Positions 56,190-64,000 of a stretch of 64,000 nt of DNA are shown piece after piece (positions within the stretch are counted from its first letter, which is position 1; every line of letters begins with the position of its first letter). Made by a program: the position numbers and the translations under genes. The stretch is from Euglena gracilis (taxonomy: Eukaryota; Euglenida; Euglenophyceae; Euglenales): assembly GCA_039621445.1 (NCBI GenBank), contig CP154956.1, positions 88,046,482 to 88,110,481 of the forward strand, written 5' to 3'. Under the pieces are notes generated by a model, which was not told the DNA's origin, did not search any database, and saw only the letters and a program-made list of their open reading frames with translations.

Positions 56190-57410
56190 GGCCCCCCCTC
56201 TGAGTGGCTGGAGAGAACCAACCCAGCATGCTTTCGGGCGTGTGAGGGGGAGGGCATTCATTCAGCTATTCGCCAATTTGAGACTGTTGTAAAAACTTCA
56301 TGCTTCTGACTGTTCTCGCATTAATTCATCTATTCAACTTAAGACTGTTGTGAACACGTCATGCTTCTGGCTATTCTCGGAGATCTAAAAATCACGTTGG
56401 CATTTTTTTTATAAAAAAAAGATATGTTTTCAAAGAAACCACTGAAGATGAAAACTGCTGGGAAACAAGTCAGGAAATGCAGGTTGGAGGCAGGTTCCAG
56501 GAGGACAGGTTAGCGAGCGTGGAGGATGGGTGACGGTTTTGGAAGGGGAATACTTCCACATGGGACGATCACATGCTTCCATCTCACTGGGGTGGTCGCT
56601 GGGAAATGGGACAGGGCAACCACAGCGGCCCTCCCGATGTCCAGGTGAACACCATCTTTGGATACACACACACACATATATACGTACACACACACACACA
56701 CACACACCACACACACACACACCTCTTCATTTTATCATCTCAGAAGGAAAAACTCCTTCAATCACTGCACGGGGACAACGTCTATTACAACACCACATTG
56801 ACACCCAAAATGCATGGTGCTATTAAATATGAAAGTCATCCTGCTTTGAGCAGTAGAATCTGCATCAAGGGGCCCTGGGAAGATCGCAGCTGCTCATTCA
56901 ACCGGAGGGAGGCTCAGGTGGAGGAGAGACGTACGTTTGTTTTCGGCCAAATTCGATGCGAAAACATGGGCATGCGGCGTTTGAAGAGGTGTGTGAAACT
57001 GGGCCAAAACATTTCTTTTCGTTCAAACACTGCAAAAATAAACTTAAATTATTTCTATTTTTTTCTTCATATACGGACACCTAGTGAGAATAAAATCTGA
57101 CTTCAAACCGACGTGAAATGGGGTTGGGCGGAAGGGTGGCCTTCTCACAAACAATCTAAAATCACAACTGTACCAAAGAGAGAAGATCACACTAAAAATT
57201 TCCAGGACGTATCAATAAAAAATGTTTCTGATTTGAGATTATGGTGTGCCAAAGAAGGCTTTATACCCCTTGAGCCTTGTGGGTGGTACTCGACCCCAAG
57301 CCCCAAGCCCATGGGCTGTGGTATGGTGTGTGCACACTTCCACAGCAGCACCCCAGCCAGCTGTGCCCCGGAACTTTGTGCTAGTTGTGTGAAAGTAAAA
57401 TTTTCAATTG
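56190..57410. other. No supported gene
   Basis: (CA)n at 56665-56725. 56573-57100 is open on the plus strand but crosses the microsatellite. Nothing recognised. Confidence 0.35.
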
Positions 57411-57414
57411 CTAC

Positions 57415-57575
57415 CAGGGGTTTTCTTAAAGACCCCCCATGTGGGGCCCAAAAATTGGTGCTCCCGGAAATACGGGAAGAGGTGGTGGGGGGGGGTCGAC
57501 CCCCCCCCATCCACCATGCAGAGGTGGTGGGGGGGGGGGTCGACCCCCCCCCATCCACCATGCAGGGGTTGGGGG
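57415..57575. repeat. Truncated MITE end plus duplicated GTCGACCCCCCC block
   Basis: CAGGGGTTTTCTTAAAGACC marks a hAT-type left end. Two copies of GGTGGTGGGGGGGG...GTCGACCCCCCC...CATCCACCATGCA follow in tandem. No matching right end is seen. Confidence 0.6.
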
Positions 57576-57799
57576 TTAAAACCAACGTGAGACTAATTTT
57601 GATTGCAATCTAGGCCAAACTTTAGACCGAAAAATAAACAAAAACTTAAGGCCTACGGACTCAGGCATGACCGAGGTCCAACAATCTGGACCTTTTCCAC
57701 ATTCCTTTAACAGGCCCAAGGGGGGAGGTAACCACAAGTTTGCCCATCCGGATAAAAAAAAAAAACGTGGGGCGCACTAGTTGTGACGTCCATCGCAAA

Positions 57800-58170
57800 C
57801 CCCCCTCCCCAAATAACGGGGCAGTCCCCTTTGAGTGGGCAGTGCCCAAATAACGGGGCAGGGGGCAGGCCGAAAAAGATGGTTCCAATAATGGGGCACC
57901 CTCCATTTTTTTTGGCCCAAGAGATTAGCGACAACGAAAATATTCCACAACGCCTGCTGCGGCGAGTGCTTCGCGGCAGGTTTTGGGGGAGGGACAAAAG
58001 AGACGGATGGACAGTGGCGAAGAAGCGACATTGGAGGATGGGTTACTCCTCACAAAAGGTCTGTGCAGGAACTCCACGATGATGGGCGGTGCCCAAATAA
58101 CGGGGCAGAGGGAAGATCAAGAAGCTGGTGCCAGTAACGGCGCCCCGTTATTTGGGAGGGGGGGGGGTTT
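57800..58170. mobile_element. Foldback element with CCCCAAATAACGGGGC ends
   Basis: CCCCCCTCCCCAAATAACGG at the left is inverted as CCGTTATTTGGGAGGGGGGG at the right. Internal copies of GTGCCCAAATAACGGGGCAG occur at about 57848 and 58092. Confidence 0.75.
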
Positions 58171-58324
58171 AGGCAGGGGGGGGGAAATGCGCTGGACGGC
58201 CCTCGGAAAAAAAATGCGCAAAAATGAGCATTTTTGAAAAATTGACAAAAATGCGCAACAAATGCGCAAAAATGCGAAAAAATGCGAACGCATTTCCCCC
58301 CCCCTGTTTAGGTACAATTCCACC

Positions 58325-58670
58325 TCAGCCCAGCCGTTCGAGGCTGCATGCCCCGGCCTCTTCCAGGGCAGCCAGCACCAGGAACAGCAACTGCCGCACG
58401 GGTGTTGGGGCGCGCACCAGGACGTCGTAGGCAGCCTCCCGGGCGGCCACAGGGGCGGTGGGCGTGGTGGCGGGTGGCGGCAGCCGAGGGCAGCGGGGAA
58501 CAACCCGACCGTTCGCCAAGGCTTTCAACGAACTTTTTCGCAGCCGAGTTCCCGAGGGCACGCCGACCGCTGGATTTTGGGGGGACGTTCCCGTCCACGT
58601 CCGCCGGCAGGACCGGCTCGAGGGAAACGAACTCGGGGACGAGGAGGCCGAACTCGGTGACCCGTGCAGG
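58325..58670 (-). CDS. Type-2 and type-3 module exons with a frame change between them
   Basis: At the right, ARVTEFGLLVPEFVSLEPVL PADVDG is type 2. At the left, in another frame, VAAREAAYDVLVRAPTPVRQ LLFLVLAALEEAGACSLERL G is type 3 and ends in TGA. A small intron or a frameshift must lie between about 58440 and 58600. Strongly GC-rich. Confidence 0.55.
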
Positions 58671-58740
58671 CCGTTTTTTTTTTGCCGGCCGGCAGGGGAA
58701 GCAATTCCAAGCAGGGGAAGTCCTTTCCGACAAAAAAAGC

Positions 58741-58822
58741 AATCCCAAATCCCAAATCCCGAATCCCGAATCCCGAATCCCAAATCCCGAATCCCGAATC
58801 CCGAATCCCGAATCCCGAATCC
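58741..58822. repeat. 7-bp tandem (TCCCGAA)n
   Basis: About 11 units. On the minus strand three units make 21 bp and read GFGIRDS in the frame continuing from the 58.9-59.0 kb exon. Confidence 0.95.
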
Positions 58823-58869
58823 TCCGTAAATGGCATTAAACAGACTTCGCATTGGCCCCTGTCAGCACC

Positions 58870-59035
58870 CAAAGGTTTTGATGGCTGATGGGATGGGGCT
58901 TGCAGAGCTAGTAAGACAACTGCCTGGACCTTCACGGTGACGCCTCCGTGGACCGGTCGGGCTGAGACGGAAAACAGGCGAGGGAACTTGCGGAAGAAAT
59001 CACCGGGAGGAAGCCACCCATGTCCCATTGAACCC
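58870..59035 (-). CDS. Type-1-like exon, FFRKFPRLFSVSARPVHGG
   Basis: Acceptor CGCCGGTTTGCAG, then LGSMGHGWLPPGDFFRKFPR, LFSVSARPVHGGVTVKVQAV. FFRKFPRLF...HGGV aligns with FFRRLPRVF...HGTVV at 52.1 kb. The 3' border is uncertain; the frame runs on into the heptamer repeat. Confidence 0.5.
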
Positions 59036-59149
59036 AGCTCTGCAAACCGGCGGGGGCAGACGAGGCAGCCGGGGGCAGGAGGCACACCAAACGAAACCCG
59101 CCAAGAAGTGCGAACCGTCCCTGGTTGCATGATAATTGAATGAATGAAT

Positions 59150-59215
59150 GCATGAATGCATGCATGCATGCATGCATGAATGAACAAACATGAAAATTTA
59201 TTAAATGAAAATTTA

Positions 59216-59279
<64 letters not shown>

Positions 59280-59285
59280 ACGAGC
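59150..59285. repeat. (GCAT)n and (AAAT)n microsatellites
   Basis: Short GCAT run, duplicated GAAAATTTATTAAAT, then about 16 AAAT units. Confidence 0.95.
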
Positions 59286-59654
59286 ATTCTCAATCGAAGC
59301 GAACAGTTGTTCCACACTTGAAAAACACCCGTCTCCTAATATCAAAGCAAAAATGACCCGTCGCTTGAAACTGCGGAGGGGGTGAACGGTGAAAAAAAGG
59401 GTCAAATAATCATGTGTTTTGCTAAATACGGTTGCTAAAAAATGTGTGAGCGCAATTATTGGGAGGGCTGGCATGCAGGTCGCAACTGTCCGCAAAAATG
59501 CATACGACTCACTGTGTAGAAATGCAGTGATCTCTTCTCTGTCTTTCGACTTTCCCTCTCTCAAGAGCCCAGCACAACACCTTTTGGGGGTTTACCACAA
59601 CCATTGCGGCTTACAATGGTGAACACACCATACAGCATTCCATTTTACTGGTGT

Positions 59655-59748
59655 TTGCTCCCTCATTGACCCGCACCAGGCCGCTGACCATCACACCGAA
59701 ATCAAAGCGGTCAGGGACGGCATCCCACAGTTCGCAATGGGATGGCAG
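59655..59748 (-). CDS. Type-1-like exon, ELWDAVPDRFDFGVMVSGLV
   Basis: Acceptor CTCTCCCCACAG, then LPSHCELWDAVPDRFDFGVM VSGLVRVNEG. The donor may be at G|GTGCGG or later. It is weakly like the 56.1-kb exon. Confidence 0.5.
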
Positions 59749-59759
59749 CTGTGGGGAGA

Positions 59760-60660
59760 GGAGCAACAACAACACACTCGAAAACAAAGTAATATTAATT
59801 TGGCTTTCTGGAGGGGGAAAAATCTGGCAGGGGACAATTGCTCGCGGGAAAAATTCTGCCAGGAAAAATGTTGGACGAATCCTTAGAAAGCTGGAAAAAA
59901 TTGACAAAAAATCTCGTGAAACTTACATTTTCTTACATTCTCTTACATTTCCTTCAGGGAAGCGTAAGAGAATTAACATGAAATCCAGAAGATTTCCCAA
60001 ATCAGAACATGAAAATTGTTAAGATTTTTAACAGCAAATTGCAAAATAAAGCATAAAAGCAGATTCATTCATTTTGGATGGTCAATAAACCTGGTCAACA
60101 GCTGACTCAGAGCAAAAAACAAAAAAAAACAAACCACATGCATTCCAAGCATCGGCGCGAAGCGACGAAGAAGAAAAGCAGAAAAGTTTAAACCATTTTT
60201 GGCTGATCTTGTTTTAAAAAAAAATCCGGAAATTTAAAAAAAAATCCCGAAGCTGGCCAAATATGGGCACCTTCGGCCATTTTTGGGAGACAATGATTGG
60301 AACCATCTTTTTCACCTTCCCCCCTGCCAGATTTTTGGGCACTGTTCCCACCGTTATTAACTGTCATAAAAGGGTGCCAGATAGTTGTAGCCATGTTTTT
60401 TTTTTGCCTTGCCATCCACCAGGTTATTCACTGCCAATACCAAAAAAACAAAACAAGAAATACACGCATTCAAATTCATGATTTTGAGAGAATCATAAAC
60501 TTGAATGTGCAATTTGAAATTGAAAGAAAAAATAAAAAAACTTTTTGGGCGACAAAACTTTCAGTCATTTCCAAATTTTCCACGTTCGTAACTGGTGTCT
60601 TTTTGAAACATATGACGCATTGTGGACATTCGTGATGCCTTGAAGCAGCGACCCCTCCGC
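59760..60660. other. No supported gene
   Basis: AT-rich, with an ATCGGCGCGAAGCGACGAAG hairpin relic at 60152 and the AAAAAATCC core. No exon supported. Confidence 0.35.
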
Positions 60661-60689
60661 CCTCCGAGGCATCTCCTTGCTTTTGCAGG

Positions 60690-60770
60690 AGATGGTTCAC
60701 CTCAGGCACCGTGTGGGCATCACGGTCCATGACGCGAATCACGCGGATTGCCAACTGGAGGCCAGACATC
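60690..60770 (-). CDS. Ambiguous exon, LAIRVIRVMDRDAHTVPE
   Basis: The minus strand reads LAIRVIRVMDRDAHTVPE ending at GAG|GTGAAC. The plus strand equally offers TTGCTTTTGCAG then EMVHLRHRVGITVHDANHAD to a TAA. Neighbouring exons favour minus; the acceptor favours plus. Confidence 0.35.
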
Positions 60771-60839
60771 ATTTAAACCTGCTGGACGACGAACCATTTG
60801 ACCAACTGTACCACTGTGAATTTGCTCGGAAACATAATA

Positions 60840-61095
60840 ACATATAATATATAACATATAACGTATGGCATATAATATATAATGTATAATATATAATATA
60901 TAATAAAAATACATAATACATAATACATAATATATAATATATAATATACAATATATAATATATAATATATAATATGTAATATATAATATATAATAGGTAA
61001 TGTATAATATTTCATGTATAACATATAAGATACAATATATAATACAATATGTAATACATAATAATGTTAATATATATAATATAATAAAATACATA
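60840..61095. repeat. (ATAATATAT)n minisatellite
   Basis: About 250 bp of irregular 7-10 bp ATAATATAT units. Confidence 0.95.
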
Positions 61096-61197
61096 ATAAT
61101 ATTTGGAGTAGTAAACGTCAGTGAACAATAAGCGCACATATTAACACAAATTCTACTTTTCTCTCGCATACATATGCACGCAATCGGAGGCCTAGAG

Positions 61198-61420
61198 GAG
61201 GGGGGTCGACCACCCCCCCCCCCCACTACAGCAGCCTGCAAGGAAAATTCCTTCGGAGCCGAACGCGCCGAAAGAAATGTTTGACCTAAGAAAAAATCCC
61301 CTAAATACGAGAAGGCCAGGTGGGGGGAGAGGCTGGGGCCACTCACCAGGATGGGTGAGGGGAGGGGTCTCCGCACCACCCATGGGATGGGGGACTCCCC
61401 CCACAACCTTTGTCGCCTGA
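61198..61420. repeat. Dispersed repeat related to 1395-1590
   Basis: GGGGGGTCGACCACCCCCCC, then CGGAGCCGAACGCGCCGAAA and TTTGACCTAAG. Confidence 0.55.
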
Positions 61421-61565
61421 CACGTCAATCGTTTCTTGGAACCGGAAACCAAAACAAATTCCACTAGGGTTTCCATCACCCCCCCCCCCGGCCGGTCAAG
61501 TGCCCCCCCCCCCTCCCAAGACATCCAAGAGATGAAATATTCGCCTCTTTTTGGCGTGAAGCGCC

Positions 61566-61745
61566 GCTTCCTGGACCCAAAATGCTTCATGATGGTCTGT
61601 GGTACAGTGCCTCTTGTCCATGACACACACCCGGTGTCGACTCCACTTTTCCTGTATTTTAGTGTGTCAAGGACAAGGGGGGAGAATCAGGCCCCCGCTT
61701 CTGCTCAATACCCCCCACTGCGCCAGTCCAAATTCGGCTGATGGG
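61566..61745. repeat. Dispersed repeat, second copy of 23-185
   Basis: TTCCTGGACCCAAAATGCTT to TGTGTCAAGGACAAGGGG in the same order as at the left edge. Confidence 0.75.
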
Positions 61746-61879
61746 CAGGGTCTGGCAGACCCACCCACCCTAACATCCTTCAGGGTCCAACTTTACTAAC
61801 TGGCTAACGCCCCCTATGGGGTCCTGGGGCTGGGCCCGACCTGGGGTTGAACTGGGCACCAAAACATCGACGTCGCAAA

Positions 61880-62391
61880 CAGGGGTTTTCTTAAGGACCC
61901 CCCCCCCGGGGGGGGTCCAGCCTCCGGCTGGCAAAAAAGGCTGCTGGCTGGATTTGAGCTGCTGGCTGGACCCCCCCCCCCGGGGGGGTGGGGGGGGGGA
62001 GGGGGGGGGTCCGGGGCTGGAGGGGGCTGGGCTGGGCTGGGTCGACGGTAAACAAAATTTTCCAATAATTTTTTGCCATTTTCGACATTTTGATGGATGG
62101 AGCTAGGTCAAGGCTGGGGGGCTGTGATGGAGGAAGTTGTGATGAGGGGGAAAAATGCAGGGATAGGTGTGCTGGGCAGCCCAATTGGCTGGCCGGCCTG
62201 CGGCCGGCTGGTCCGGCCTTCGGCCGGCTGGCCCGGCCTCCGGCCGGGCTGGACCCAACTTTATTTCACTCGACCCCCGGGGGGGGGGGGGCTCCCAGCC
62301 CGGATTTGGGCTGCTGGCTGGATTTGAGCTGCTGGCTGGCTGGACCCCCCCCCCGGGGGATGGGGTACCCTCCGGCTTAAGAAAACCCCTG
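61880..62391. mobile_element. hAT-type MITE, perfect target duplication gtcgcaaa
   Basis: CAGGGGTTTTCTTAAGG and CTTAAGAAAACCCCTG ends; gtcgcaaa is identical at 61872-61879 and 62392-62399. At 512 bp it is the best-preserved member of the family: paired CCCCCC/GGGGGG blocks, GGCTGCTGGCTGGATTTGAG, ATTTTCGACATTTTGATGG, and a GCCGGCCTGCGGCCGGC multi-stem region. Confidence 0.96.
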
Positions 62392-62551
62392 GTCGCAAAA
62401 AAACAAACAACAAATTGTGCAAAAAATCTGGACTTTGACCCAAATTGCCCAAAGTTGCCCAGCACTGTTCGTCCCACTTTTGCCCATTTTCGCCCATTTT
62501 TGTGCACCCCCGAAAGCGAAAAATCCGTTACCGTCCAGCCCATACTTTCAA

Positions 62552-62890
62552 TTTAGTGCGCCGCGGCGAAATTTGTTGCGGCACCCAAAAATTTTTTTTC
62601 CCACGGTGCACGCGGCGCACAAGCGAATTTTTGCCGCGGCACACCCGCAGTGCACCTGAAACGCTGCCACGGCGCACCAACAACGCACCCACGGCGCACC
62701 AATGAGGTTCCTGCGACACATGCCTTTTTTTGTCGCGGCACGGACAGGTGATAATTGGGATAGAAATCACAGGTGATAATCGGCATAGAAATCGCACGCC
62801 GAAATAAACCTCCCGCGGCGCACGCGGTCACAAAACTTCCGGTGCCGCGGCGCACGCGGCGCATAAATTTTTTTTCCGCGGCGCACTAAA
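62552..62890. mobile_element. Foldback element packed with CGGCGCAC motifs
   Basis: TTTAGTGCGCCGCGG at the left and CCGCGGCGCACTAAA at the right are exact inverted ends. Inside are more than ten CGGCGCAC/CGGCACAC-like motifs and a duplicated ACAGGTGATAAT..GATAGAAATC unit. Confidence 0.8.
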
Positions 62891-62996
62891 CGAAAGTCTG
62901 GTCCAGCCACTCTCTGCAGACTAAGAAAAACTCGTTAATGGGGGGGGGAGGGGGTCCGGCTGGAAAAAGGCTGTTCCGGCAGGGGCAGGGAATCGC

Positions 62997-63039
62997 TTGA
63001 AAGGCCTGGTGGGGGGGTCATCCCCCACGAGGCCTTTCC
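62997..63039. repeat. Short palindrome GAAAGGCCTGGTGGGGG
   Basis: GAAAGGCCTGGTGGGGG pairs with CCCCCACGAGGCCTTTC around a short loop. Confidence 0.85.
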
Positions 63040-63489
63040 ATAATTCCGGGGGCTTGTACGTCAAAAGCTTCCTTCGGCGAATTTGGCACCAAAGGAAGGT
63101 TTTCTCGTGTGGTCTTGTGGTGGATGGGGTGTCCGACCATCCAGCAGCACTTCCCGTGGAGCCAACCTCAGCAACCTGATAGAAAATTGGCAGAGTCCCC
63201 GGTTCTGGCCATATGTTTGGTTCCCCGGGTGGGTCAGGCACCCTGGCAACCTTGGGCCGCCCGTGAAACCGCCAAGACAAAGCAAAAAGCCGGGCCTCGG
63301 CAAGCGCTGAACGGCGGGGGAGGCGCCATGGAAATACTCCTTGGGGTCGACAGCAGAGGTGCAGTGGGTGCCAAACAATTGGGCTGGGATCGACTGTCTG
63401 CAACCAAACAGCTGCAAAGGGGGAAAAAGCCGACAAAAAAGTAGCGGGTTCCTTGCTGGTCGGCAAACTTCGGCTGGCATATCCGCTTC

Positions 63490-63837
63490 TTAATGTGGAC
63501 AATACCCATTTTTTACTTTGCACTCCTGATTGCATCCCCTGCTTGGTGTGGAGGGATTGAAATATGAGATGGCAAAAAAATTCCATAAAAAAGCTGGCAG
63601 ATTGCAACAATGTTTGTCCATAGAGGAAAGAGAGGCTTGGGGATATAAATTTGGTCGAGTTTTGCCCTGACCCCAGGGCTTCCTGCGACAGCTCTGGTTG
63701 TGGACTTGCTCGAAGGTCGGAGTCGGATCCTCCGGCAAGGATGCAAGGTAGTCGTCCAATGAAGAACGTCCGGTCGGCGACGGACGCACCTTGTGGCAAG
63801 GAATCAGGAATGGCGGAAATTTTGGAGAGCTTGCCAT
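63490..63837 (-). CDS. Alkylguanine-DNA alkyltransferase-like exon (IPCHKV motif)
   Basis: Minus-strand frame SPKFPPFLIPCHKVRPSPTG, SLDDYLASLPEDPTPTFEQV, NQSCRRKPWGQ. P...(L)IPCH(K/R)V...G is the active-site motif of O6-alkylguanine-DNA alkyltransferases, whose cysteine accepts the alkyl group. A TGA directly precedes the ATG, so either this is a start or an acceptor lies at GGCAAG. The following YxGGL..K segment of the family is not obvious, and the N-terminal half would be outside the window. The reading beyond about 63660 is probably intron. Confidence 0.35.
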   Translation of the reverse strand: MASSPKFPPFLIPCHKVRPSPTGRSSLDDYLASLPEDPTPTFEQVHNQSCRRKPWGQGKTRPNLYPQASLSSMDKHCCNLPAFLWNFFAISYFNPSTPSRGCNQECKVKNGYCPH

Positions 63838-64000
63838 TCATCAAAACCTTTTTTGTGTTGCATTTTGTTGCGAAGATCCCCGCACCGTGGCTGTTTCACT
63901 TCACAAGTCGACTGGAACAAGAGTTCCTGAATGAACCTAGAACCGAACCACAAAAAGCATACAAATGCACCGACAAGCACACGTGCACGTACACAGACAT

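Overview
This window looks like nuclear DNA of a eukaryote with long, repeat-choked introns, most likely a protist or alga. No long intact gene, operon, tRNA, rRNA or CRISPR array is visible. The coding signal consists of short GC-rich open segments of 20-110 codons. Many are bounded by a pyrimidine-rich tract plus CAG on one side and GTATGT, GTAAGG, GTGATG or similar on the other. Nearly all supportable segments read on the minus strand. The species cannot be named from the sequence.

From right to left (gene direction), 60.8-48.5 kb carries a chain of minus-strand exons that appear to encode a tandemly repeated protein. Three exon types recur in the same order: (1) an LWDYVD / YGVGTGG..LLVKFFRRLPRLF type, (2) an AR.TVVRLTEFGLALAPL type, (3) a W.D.LP..LQ.LLI.V type. 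About four modules can be traced. From 47 to 31 kb the exons become hydrophobic and may belong to a membrane protein. From 28 to 17 kb there are further exons, two of which end in in-frame stops (24507 and 17515). Whether this is one gene or several cannot be decided here. At the right edge (63.5-63.8 kb) a segment carries an LIPCHKV motif like that of O6-alkylguanine-DNA alkyltransferases.

The rest is mobile DNA. A swarm of short non-autonomous elements begins CAGGG/CAGGC, ends CCCTG/CCTG and carries 8-bp target duplications, as expected for hAT-type MITEs. At least seven have perfect or 7-of-8 duplications. Three sit inside predicted exons, and in all three the added length (element plus duplication) is a multiple of three. 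A second class begins with poly-C, ends with poly-G and is flanked by TA. A 1.5-kb hAT-type element (1837-3338) contains nested elements, a CAGTCACGCC iteron-like satellite and a minus-strand fragment resembling the helicase domain of CRESS-DNA Rep proteins, with a spliceosomal-type donor.

Other structures are a 285-bp near-perfect palindrome (51046-51330), an array of about 30-bp hairpins (10109-10362), very long CA/CACG, GA, CATA and TATG microsatellites, and several multi-copy repeat families shared between distant parts of the window.
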